Positions 55,485 to 64,000 of a stretch of DNA of 64,000 nucleotides are shown here, piece by piece. The notes below the pieces were generated by a model, which saw nothing but the letters and a program-made list of their open reading frames with translations, did not search any database and was not told where the DNA came from. The DNA is from Aegilops tauschii subsp. strangulata (taxonomy: Eukaryota > Streptophyta > Magnoliopsida > Poales > Poaceae), in assembly GCF_002575655.3 (NCBI RefSeq), contig NC_053041.3, positions 377,501,054 to 377,565,053 of the forward strand, written 5' to 3'. The position numbers were made by a program, and so were the translations under genes. Numbering within the stretch: position 1 is the stretch's first letter; the number at the start of each line of letters is the position of its first letter.

Positions 55485-57407
55485 ACGTCTTCAATCCATC
55501 GATAAATTTACTTGAGGCTATATTTTTATTCACCACGTGATATGTGTTTTGCTTGGAGCATATTGTATTATTTGAGTCTTTGCTGTTTAGTTTGCCACAA
55601 TCATCCTTGTTGTACACACCTTTTGAGAGGGACACAAATTAATCATGAATTTATTAGAATACTCTATGTGCTTCACTTATATCTTTTGAGCTAGGCAGTT
55701 TGCTCTAGTACTTCACTTATATCTTTTTAGAGCACGGTGGTGGTTTTATTTTGTAGAAATTGCTGAACTCTCATGCTTCACTTATATTATTTTTGATGTC
55801 TTAAAAAGCATGGTAATTTGTTTAGATTATGAATTTTGTCCTAATATTATGGGCATCCAAGAGGGATATAATAAAAACTTTCATATAAAGAGTATTAAAT
55901 CTATGAGAAGTTTGATTCCTTGCATTTGTTTTGAGATATAAAGATGGTGATATTAGAGTCATGCTAGTGAGTAATTGTGGATTGGTAGAAATACTTGTGT
56001 TAAGGTTTGTGATTCCCGAAGCATGCACGTACGGTGAACCCTTATGTGATGAAGTCGGAGCATGATTTATTTATTGATTGTCATCCTTTGTGTGGAGGTC
56101 GGGAGCGCACGATGGCTAACTCCTACCAACCTCTCCCCTACGGGCATGCGTATTAGTACTTTGTTTTGATGGCTAATAAACTTTTGCAGTAAGTATGTGA
56201 GTTATTTATGACTAATGTTCAGTCCATGGATTATATGCCCTATCACCCTTCCACCATTGCTAGCTTCTCTAGTACCGCGCATCTTTCGCTGATACATTAA
56301 ACCCACCATATACCTTTCCTCAAAACAGCCACCATACCTACCTATTATGGCATTTCCATAGCCATTCCGAGATATATTGCCATGCAACTTCCATCATTCC
56401 ATTTATTATGACACGCACCATCATTGTCATATTGTTCTCATATGCATGAGGCATTCATATAGAGTCATATCTTTGTTCTTGTATCGAGTTGTAGTTTTGA
56501 GTTGTAAGTAAATAAAAGTGTGATGATCATCACTATCAGAGCCTTTTCCCATCTTAGGAAAGGATGATGGAAGCTATATTCCCTGACAGGTTGGGATGAG
56601 TCTACGGACTTCAAAAAATAAAATTAAAAAAGAGAGAAAAGAGAGAAGGGACAATGTTACTATCCTTTTCCACACCCGCACTTCGAAATAGCACCATGAT
56701 TTTCATAATAGAGAGTCTCCTATTTTATCACTTTCATATACTAGTGGGAATTTTTCATTATAGAACTTGGCTTGTATATTCTAATGATGGGCTTCCTCAA
56801 CTTTCCCTAGGTCTTCATGAGGAGGCAAGTTGGATGCACACCCACTTAGTTTTGTTTTGAGCTTTCATACACTTATAGCTCTAGTGCATCCGTTGCATGG
56901 CAATCCCTACTCACTTTCATCGATATCAATTGATGGGAATCTCCATAGCCCATTAATTTGCCTAGTTGATGTGAGACTTTCTCCTTTTTTGTCTTCCCCA
57001 CAACCACCATATTCTATTCCACCTATAGTGCTATCTCCATGGCTCACGCTCATGTATTACGTGAAAGTTGAAAAGGTTTGGGAACACCAAAAGTATGAAA
57101 CAATTGCTTGACCAACACTGGGGTTGTGCATGATAAAATACTTCGTGTCATGAAGATAGAGCACAACCAGACTATATGATTTTGTAGGGATAACTTTCTT
57201 TGGCCATGATATTTTGAGAAGACATGATTGCTTTATTAGTATGCTCGAAGTATTATTGTTTTTATGTCAATATTAAACTTTTTTTGAATCTTATGGATCT
57301 GAATATTCATGCCACAATAAGAAGAATTACATGGATAAATATGTTAGGTAGCATTCCACATCAAAAATTCTGTTTTTATCATTTACCTACTCGAGGACGA
57401 GCAGGAA

Positions 57408-57424
57408 TTAAGCTTGGGGATGCT
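57408..57424 (+). other. G polypurine tract
   Basis: TTAAGCTTGGGGATGCT directly before the LTR start TGATACG. Confidence 0.8.
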
Positions 57425-59002
57425 TGATACGTCTCCAATGTATCTATAATATTTTATTGTTCCATGCTATTATATTATCTGGTTTGGATGTTTTATATGC
57501 ATTAATATGCTATTTTATATTATTTTTGGGACTAACCTATTAACCTAGTGCCTGGTGCCAGTTTCTGTTTTTTTTTCTTGTTTTGACTTTTACAGAAAAG
57601 GAATATCAAATGGAGTCCAAACGGAATAAAACTTTACAATGTTTTTTCTTGGACCAGAAGAAACCCACGAGACTTTGGGAGTAGGCCAGAAGACCCATGA
57701 GGGGGCCACAAGCCGGGGGGCGAGCCCCTGGGGGACGCGGCCAGGGGGCTTGTGGGCCCCCCATGGCTCCTCTAACCATAGCACCAACATTATAAATCCT
57801 CAAATATTCCCCCTATACCAGAGGGCACACCAGAAATACTTTTCCGTTGCACTAGCTTCTGTTCCCATGAGATCCCATCTTGGGCCTTTTCCGGCACTCC
57901 GCCGAAGGGGGATTCGATCACGGAGGGCCTCTACATCAACCTTGCTACCCTTCAGATGATACGTGAGTAGTTTACCACAGACCTAAGGGTCCATAGCTAG
58001 TAGCTAGATGGATTCGTCTCTCTCTTTGATCTTCAATACAATGTTCTCCTCAATGTTCTTGGAGATCTATTCGATGTAATCTTCTTTTGGAGTGCATTTG
58101 TTGAGATCTGATAAATTGTGGATTTATTATCAGATTATCTATGAATATTATTTGAGTCTTTTCTAAACTCTTTTAGGCATGATTGAGATAGCTTAGTATT
58201 TCTCTCCGATCTATCGATTTGGTTTGGCCTACTAGATTGGTGTTTTTGTAATGGGAGAGGTGCTTTGTGATGGGTTCAATCTTGCGGTGTCCTCACCCAG
58301 TGACAGAAGGGGTAAAGAGGCAAGTATTGTATTGTTGCCATTAAGGATAAAAAGATGGGGTTTATATCATATTGACTGAGCTTATCCCTCTACATCATGT
58401 CATCTTGCTTAAGGTGTTACCCTGTTCTTATGAACTTAATACTCTAGATGTAGGCGGGAGTCGGTCGATGTGTGGAATAATAGTAGTAGATGCAGGCAGG
58501 AGTCGGTCTACTTGTCACAGACGTGATGCCTATATTCATGATCATTGCCTTAAATATTGTCATAACTTTGCGCTTTTCTATCCATTGCTCAACATTAATT
58601 TGTTTACCCACCGTATGCTTTCTTCGAGAGAGAAGCCTCTAGTGAAACCTATGGCCCCCGTGTCTATTTTTCATCACATTATTTCCAGATCTATAAAACT
58701 AAAAATGCAAAAATACCTTGCTGCAATTTATTTGTGTTTACTTTATTTTGCTTTTTACTATTCTTTTATATCTATCTCTATTAGATCACACTCTTGCAAG
58801 TGATCGTGAAGGGACTGACAACCCCTTTTTCGCGTTGTGTGCAAGTGTTTGTTAGTTTGTGCAGGTGCATATATTGGGGACTGGCTTGTGCCTCCTACTG
58901 GATTGATACCTTGGTTCTTAACTGAGGGAAAGACTTATTTCTACTTTTCTGCATCACCCTTTCCTCTTCAAGGGAAAATCAACGCAAGCTCAAGAAGTAG
59001 CA
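57425..59002 (+). repeat. G 3' LTR
   Basis: 1578 bp, TGATACGTCTCCAATG to CAAGAAGTAGCA, related to N's 1573-bp LTRs. Confidence 0.9.
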
Positions 59003-59078
59003 TGAAGCGCCTTTGGTGAGTGGAATTTGGAATGGAAACAATTATATTACGTGCTGAAATTTACTGTCACTTGTAACT

Positions 59079-59482
59079 ATGGAAAGTAATCCTTTTGAGG
59101 GGCTTGTTCGGGGTATCTTCACCTCGACCGGAAGCACAAAGAGTTTTCCGTCAACCTACTGCAACTATTGAAAATATTTATTATGGAATTCCTTCGAGTA
59201 TGATAGAGAAACTGCTAGCTAATCCTTATGCAGGAGATGGAACAATGCATCCTGATATGCACCTGATATATGTGGATGAAATTTGTGGATTGTTTAAACT
59301 TGAAGGTTATGCAAAGATGGAATCACGAATAAGGTTTTCCCCTTATCTTTGCGGGGAAAGCATTGACATGGTATAGGCTATGTGATGATATTAGAATATG
59401 GGATTGGAACCGATTGAAATTGGAATTTCATCAGAAGTTTTATCCTATGCATCTGGTTCATCGTGATCGGAATTTTATATAT

Positions 59483-59553
<71 letters not shown>

Positions 59554-60111
59554 CCTCGTGAAGGAGAAATTATCGCTCAAGCTTGGGGGAGGCTTAAGTC
59601 AATGATGTATTCATGCCCCAATCATGAGATCTCAAGAGAACTTATTATGCAGAATTTTTATGCTCGGCTTTCTCGTAATGATCAATCCATGCTCGATACT
59701 TCTTGTACTGGTTCTTTTATGAACAAGACTATTGAATTTAGATGGGGTCTTTTAAAAAGAATTAAATGCAGCTCTGAAGATTGGGAATTCGACAAAGGTA
59801 AAGAGTCAGGTATAAATCTTGAGTTTGATTGTCTTAAATCTTTTATGGATACAGATGCTTTTAACAAATTTAGCACTAATTATGGACTTGCCTCTGAGAT
59901 AGTATCTTGTTTCTGTGAATCATTTTCTACTCATGTTGATCACCCCAAGGAGAAGTGGTTTAAATATCATTCCCCCATTGAAGTGAAAGTAGAAGAACCT
60001 ACTAAAGCTAAAGAAGAAGCTATTACACATAGTGTTAATCCAGTTATTCCTACTGCTTATATTGAGAAACCCCCTTTTCCTGTAAGGATAAAAGAACATG
60101 CTAAGGTTTAA
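59079..60111 (+). pseudogene. H gag, interrupted by frameshifts and an AT microsatellite
   Basis: ATG 59079 opens MESNPFEG. A shift within the next ~20 bases leads to PRPEAQRVFRQPTATIENIY and SSMIEKLLANPYAGDGTMHP, then LFKLEGYAKMESRIRFSPYL. Another shift near 59365 gives WYRLCDDIRIWDWNRLKLEF and HQKFYPMHLVHRDRNFIY, core Gag sequence. An AT repeat at 59475-59551 interrupts the frame. After it, GEIIAQAWGRLKSMMYSCPN in a new phase continues through 59602-60111 to a stop. Short Gag-like sequence goes on to 60244 (KDLLVGNIDGHVSYF). Capsid function by family; inactive here. Confidence 0.8.
59475..59551. repeat. AT/TA microsatellite inside gag
   Basis: About 77 bp of TA repeats with two TAC interruptions near the start (TATACATACATATAT). 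It lies exactly between the two halves of a gag motif. Confidence 0.95.
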
Positions 60112-60244
60112 AATGTGGTCAACAAAAGTTATATAAGAACACCTACACCCTCTAAACAAATTAAAGTTGAACCTAATGTTGCTATGGTTAAAGATCTCTT
60201 GGTTGGTAATATTGATGGGCATGTCAGTTATTTCTGTGATGAAG

Positions 60245-61816
60245 TGATACGTGTCCAACGTATCTATAAATTTTGCTTGTTCCATGCTGTTATATTATCA
60301 TTCTTGGATGTTTTACAATCATTTTATAGCAAATTTATATCATTTTTGGGACTAACCTATTGACATTGTGCCTAGTGTCAGTTGATGTTTTTTTATTTGT
60401 TTTTCTACTTCGGAGAAAATCAATACCAAACAGAGTCCAAACGCAGTGAAACTTTTTGGAGATTTTTCTGGACCAGAAGGAACAAGTTGGGCCAAAGAAG
60501 TACCAGAGGGGTGCCCCGAGGTGGGCACAACCCACCTGGGCGCGCCTGGGGGGCCCAAGCGCGCCCTGGTGGATTGTGCCCACCTCGGTGGCCTCCCGCA
60601 CCGCCTCTTTGCTCTATAAATACCCCCAAAATCCAAAAACCCTAGGGGAGTCGACGAAACACAATTCTAGCCACCGCAAGTTCCAGAACCACCAGATCCA
60701 ATCTAGACACCATCACGGAGGGGTTCATCATCCTCATTGGTGCCTCTCCGATGATGTTTGAGTAGTTCATTGTAGACCTATGGGTCCATGGGCAGTAGTT
60801 ACATGGCTTTGTCTCTCTCTCTTTTGATTCTCAATACAATGGTCTCTTGGAGATCTATTTGATGTAACTCTTTTTACAGTGTGTTTGTTCGGATCTGATG
60901 AACTTTGTGTTTATGATCAGATCTATTTTATCCATGGAAGTAGTTTGAGTTTTGATCTCTTATATGCATGATTACTTATAGCCTCGTATTTCTTCTTCGA
61001 ATCTTTGGTTTAGTTTGGCCAACTAGATCGATTTTTCTTTCCATGGGAACAGGTGCTTTGTGATGGGTTCGGTCGTGCGGTGTTCTTTCCCTCTGACAGA
61101 AGGGGCAACAAGACACGTATTGATCGTTTCTATTAAGGATAACAAGATGGGGTCTATTCCTACATCAATAGATCTTGTCTACATCATGTCATCATTCTTA
61201 TTGCATTACTCCGTTTTTCCATGAACTTAATACACTAGATGCATGCTGGATAGCGGTCGATGTGTGGAGTAATAGTTGTAGATGCAGGCAGGAGTCGGTC
61301 TACTAATCTTGGACGTGATGCATATATAATAATCATTGCCTGGATATTGTCATAATTATTTGAAGTTCTATCAATTTCCCAACTGTAATTTGTTTACCCG
61401 CCGTATGCTATTTTTCTTGAGAGAAGCCACTAGTGAAATATACGGCCCCGGGGTCTATTCTTTATCATATTTGTTTTCCGATATATTATTTGCCTCTTTT
61501 ATTTTCAGATCTATTAATCCAAAAACCCAAAAATACCTTGCTGCATTTTTTATTTTTTATCTCTTGTTCCCGCGAGATCTATTTATCCAATCTACTACAA
61601 TTTTATCTATCTTACCCGCGAGGGATTGACAAGCCCTCTTACGCGTCAGGTTGCAAGTATTTCTTCTTTGTGTGCAGGTACCGTTTATATAGTGTTGCGT
61701 GGTTCTCCTACTGGTTCGATAACCTTGGTCTCATCACTGAGGGAAATACCTACCATAGATGTGTTGCATCATCCATTCCTCTTCGGGGAAAATACTGACG
61801 CGGACACGAGCCATCA
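60245..61816 (+). repeat. F 5' LTR
   Basis: 1572 bp, TGATACGTGTCC to GACACGAGCCATCA. Confidence 0.88.
60615..60622 (+). promoter_or_regulatory. TATA box of F LTR
   Basis: TATAAATA in GCTCTATAAATACCCCC. Confidence 0.65.
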
Positions 61817-61848
61817 AGAAAGGATTTCTTGCATCGTTACCGGGGAGA
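61817..61848 (+). other. F primer binding site region, altered
   Basis: AGAAAGGATTTCTTGCATCG and TTACCGGGGAG, where relatives have TTTCTGGCGCCGTTGCCGGGGAG; several bases differ. Confidence 0.55.
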
Positions 61849-62036
61849 GATCATCAACATCCATTAGGTTCCTAATCACAAATCTTGTCTCCTTGCAATT
61901 TACATTATTTGCCATTTGCCTCTCATTTTCATCTCCCCCACTTCACAAAAATTTGCCATTTTATTCGCCCTTTTTTTCCGTTCATCGTTTTCTTGTCACA
62001 TCTATTTTTTTTGTTTGCGTTCTTGTTTGTGTAGTT

Positions 62037-62435
62037 ATGATGCCTCAAAGAAAATATTATGATGTTCCTTAGCCCAATATTTTGCTTGAAATTGAGAAAA
62101 GTACTAAGGAATATATGACTACACAATTTGAGCACGATAAATATTTTACCGAAGAACTTAAGGAACACTCTGTTGTGCTGGATGCTATTGCAAGACAACT
62201 TGATGATATTAGTAGAGAAGTTTGTAATCTCCAATGTGAGTATGCTTTTGCTGAAAATTTGCTAGGCAAAATATCCGATGCACAAGCTACCTTAGTAAAT
62301 CAAATGGCCGCTAAACCAATCTTGTTAGAAAATAAAAATGATGAAGATCTTAAAGTGATTGGTTTTTCTTATATTGATTCTTTGTTTAGAAAAATTCAAA
62401 CTGGTGATAAAGGGACTGAAGAGAGTCAGCTTTAG
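62037..62435 (+). pseudogene. F gag-like coiled-coil protein with one early stop
   Basis: The frame starts MMPQRKYYDVP at 62037 and meets TAG at 62070-62072. It continues in the same phase from 62073 to 62435 with EIEKSTKEYMTTQFEHDKYF, then ELKEHSVVLDAIARQLDDIS, a long helix with heptad-like spacing. No Gag core or zinc knuckle is visible. The position after the leader identifies it as the gag slot. Further decayed sequence with many stops fills 62436-62582. Confidence 0.6.
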
Positions 62436-62582
62436 TTAGAAGGCGTCCGATAATTTGGAGGGTGAAAATCTTGTTGAGAAAATTGATAAAAGTGGGTTTG
62501 GAGAGGTCAAAACTTTAACTAGTGATGTGGCCACTGTTTTGGATTACAAAGACTTTAATTATGATAATTGTTCTTTGATTGA

Positions 62583-63074
62583 TTGTATTTTTTGTTGCAA
62601 TCCATGATAAATTCACCTCATGCTTATGAACAAAATAAAGCTTTTACTAAACATATCGTTGATGCTATGATGAAAGCTTTGGAAGAAAAGTTGGAATTAG
62701 AGATTTCAATTCCTAGAAAATTTCATGATGAATGGCAACCTACTATCAAAGTCAAGATTAATTTTTTTGAGTGTTTTGCTTTATGTGACTTGGGTGCTAG
62801 TGTTTCCACAATTCCGAAATCTTTATGTGATGTGCTTGGTCTTACTAATATTGAAGAGTGTTCTCTAAATTTGTACCTGGTGGATTCTACTATTAGAAAG
62901 CCTTTGGGAAGAATTAATGATGTTTTTATTCTTGCAAGTAGGAATTATGTGCCCGGAGATTTTATTGTTCTTGATATTGATTGCAATCCGTCTTGTCCAA
63001 TTATACTTGGTAGACAGTTTTTACGTACTATTGGTGTCGTGATTGATATGAAACAAGGCAATATTAAATTTTAA
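62583..63074 (+). CDS. F aspartic protease domain
   Basis: An open frame of 163 residues. The active site is ECFALCDLGASVSTIPKSL (residues ~60-80), with DLG in place of DTG/DSG, as in element D. PSCPIILGRQFLRTIGVVID (residues ~135-155) is the ILGR strand. Upstream is a connector with NKAFTKHIVDAMMKAL. The stop at 63072-63074 is followed by non-coding sequence instead of RT. The chosen Met is the first of the open frame and may not be a real start. Confidence 0.8.
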   Translation: MYFLLQSMINSPHAYEQNKAFTKHIVDAMMKALEEKLELEISIPRKFHDEWQPTIKVKINFFECFALCDLGASVSTIPKSLCDVLGLTNIEECSLNLYLVDSTIRKPLGRINDVFILASRNYVPGDFIVLDIDCNPSCPIILGRQFLRTIGVVIDMKQGNIKF

Positions 63075-64000
63075 TTTCCACTAAGGAAGGGTATGGAACA
63101 CTTCCCTAGAACAAGAATTAAGCCACCATATGAATCAATCATGAGGGCATCCTATGGATCTAGAAATAAAGATGACAACACTTAGATCTATGCTTTATGC
63201 CCAGCTAGGGGCGTAAAACGATAGCGCTTGTTGGGAGGCAACCCAATGGATATTTTTTTTACCTTTTTCCTTTCTTTTCTTCAGTGTTTGCACAATTATG
63301 CCTCTGTTATGATTGTGTTTTTTATGTTTTAATTAATGTTTGGGCCAAGCAAAGCCTTTGGGATCATGTTGGGTGATAGTTGATTTGATCTTGTTGAAAA
63401 ACAGAAACTTTTGCGTCCAGTAAAATAATTTATAAAAATCACAGAAGCGACGAAAAATTCTGAATTTTACACAAGATTGATATACAAATTGCCTACGTTG
63501 TCCTAAATTTCAGATTTTTTGGAGTTACAGAAGTATACGAAGTTTTCAGATTGCTACAGACTGTTATGTATTTGATAGATTCAGTTTTCTTTGCATTGTG
63601 TGCTTATTTTAATGAATCTATGGACTTTATCGGGGGGTATAAGCCATATAAAAGTTGGAATACAGTAGATATAATGCAAAAATAAAATATGAATGGGTTT
63701 GCAACAGTACTTAGAGTAGTGATTTGCTTTGTTATAGTAACGGATCTCATGAAGGTTTTTTTTTAGTTTTGTGTGATTGAAGTTTTCAAGTTTTGGGTAA
63801 GATCACGATGGATGAAGGAATAAGGAGTAAGAAGAGCCTAAGCCTGGGGATGCCCATGGCACCCCAAGTTATTATCCAAAGAGAAGCAACCAACTAAGCT
63901 TGGGGATGCCCCGAGTGGCATCCCCTCTTTCTTCTAACGACCATCGGTATTTTACATGGAGCTTTTTTATTCGTCACATGTCATCAGTTTTGCTTCGAGC
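63075..64000 (+). other. F 3' internal non-coding region
   Basis: It contains the GCGCTTGTTGGGAGGCAACCC block (63222-63246) and the GGGGATGCC module (63836-63927), but no coding frame. It continues beyond the window. Confidence 0.75.
63832..63930 (+). repeat. GGGGATGCC module in F
   Basis: GGGGATGCCCATGGCACCCC and AAGCTTGGGGATGCCCCG followed by GGCATCCCC; the last two can form a tight hairpin. Same module as in A, N and G. Confidence 0.8.

Larger units (their letters stand above)
54558..59002 (+). mobile_element. Element G: 3' half of an N-family Gypsy element, plus strand
   Basis: G begins abruptly at 54558 in internal sequence. It carries the landmarks of A and N in forward order (GCGCTTGTTGGGAG at 54808, the GGGGATGCC module at 55388-55484, inverted AAGTGAAGCA repeats, CCACCATACCTACC at 56330), a polypurine tract at 57408-57424 and a full LTR at 57425-59002. 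The 5' half is missing. Its LTR ends AAGTAGCA, as N's does. Confidence 0.85.
59003..60244 (+). mobile_element. Fragment H: Athila-like gag piece
   Basis: Directly after G's LTR there is no primer site, so this is not G's own interior. It holds most of a gag gene and stops at F's LTR start at 60245. It is probably a remnant of an older element into which F, and perhaps G, inserted. Confidence 0.7.
60245..64000 (+). mobile_element. Element F: Athila-like Gypsy element, runs off the window
   Basis: 5' LTR 60245-61816, primer site region, a short gag-like frame, a protease frame (62583-63074) and a 3' non-coding region with the family landmarks, cut by the window end. No RT or integrase lies between protease and the 3' region, so it is non-autonomous. 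The LTR is related to E's. Confidence 0.85.

Noticed and set aside
57425..60244. G's LTR as the 5' LTR of an element containing the H gag
   Set aside because: No primer binding sequence follows the LTR end at 59002, while a polypurine tract precedes it at 57408-57424, so it is a 3' LTR.
1..64000. A host gene, tRNA, rRNA or microRNA precursor
   Set aside because: Every stretch with coding or structural character could be placed in a transposon. No cloverleaf-type tRNA or rRNA sequence was recognised, though small RNA loci cannot be excluded by eye.

Overview
This window is plant nuclear DNA, most likely from a Triticeae grass (wheat, barley, rye or Aegilops type). The evidence is the LTR families in it. 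One is a BARE1/Angela/WIS-like Copia element whose LTR opens TGTTGGAAATATGCCCTAG. Several are Athila-like Gypsy elements whose LTRs open TGATACGT..TCC, and the left edge is a CACTA DNA transposon with CGTGTGTGATG-type subterminal repeats. I see no host gene, rRNA, tRNA or CRISPR array outside transposons. Family names are from recognition only and were not searched.

Layout, left to right. 1-5675 is the right part of a CACTA-like transposon: an array of ~500-bp tandem repeats, two small gene-like regions (one ending in a B3-like DNA-binding domain), a ~250-bp triplication, subterminal repeats and a terminus reading TAGTG. It abuts an Athila-like Gypsy element in minus orientation (A, 5676-7404), whose other half is probably E (52593-54557). 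Between A and E lies Gypsy element B (7405-52592, plus strand), with gag-PR-RT-RNaseH-IN and a separate antisense gene in its 3' region. B is split by four later insertions. R is a Copia element inside B's 5' LTR (8003-15637, minus). N is a gag-only Gypsy element inside the RT (18852-25790, minus, perfect 5-bp duplication CAAGG). C is the BARE/Angela-like element (29725-38448, plus). D is an Athila-like element with chimeric ends inside B's antisense gene (38707-47913, minus). To the right of E lie G, the 3' half of another N-family element (54558-59002, plus); H, a gag fragment with an AT microsatellite (59003-60244); and F, an Athila-like element running off the window (60245-64000, plus).

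Relative ages follow from the nesting: A/E is oldest, then B, then R, N, C and D. Almost every coding region is broken. C keeps one frame over 4 kb with five nonsense codons and no frameshift. R has lost the second aspartate of its RT motif (YVDG) and probably its gag zinc knuckle. N and F show no reverse transcriptase and would depend on enzymes from elsewhere. No new defence or metabolic system is present. The parts most worth a second look are the B3-type gene in the CACTA element, B's antisense gene, the palindrome cluster lost from one of R's LTRs, the odd ends of D, the LTR-like internal leader before D's second gene, and a short CCGGCAAG-type motif scattered through B.
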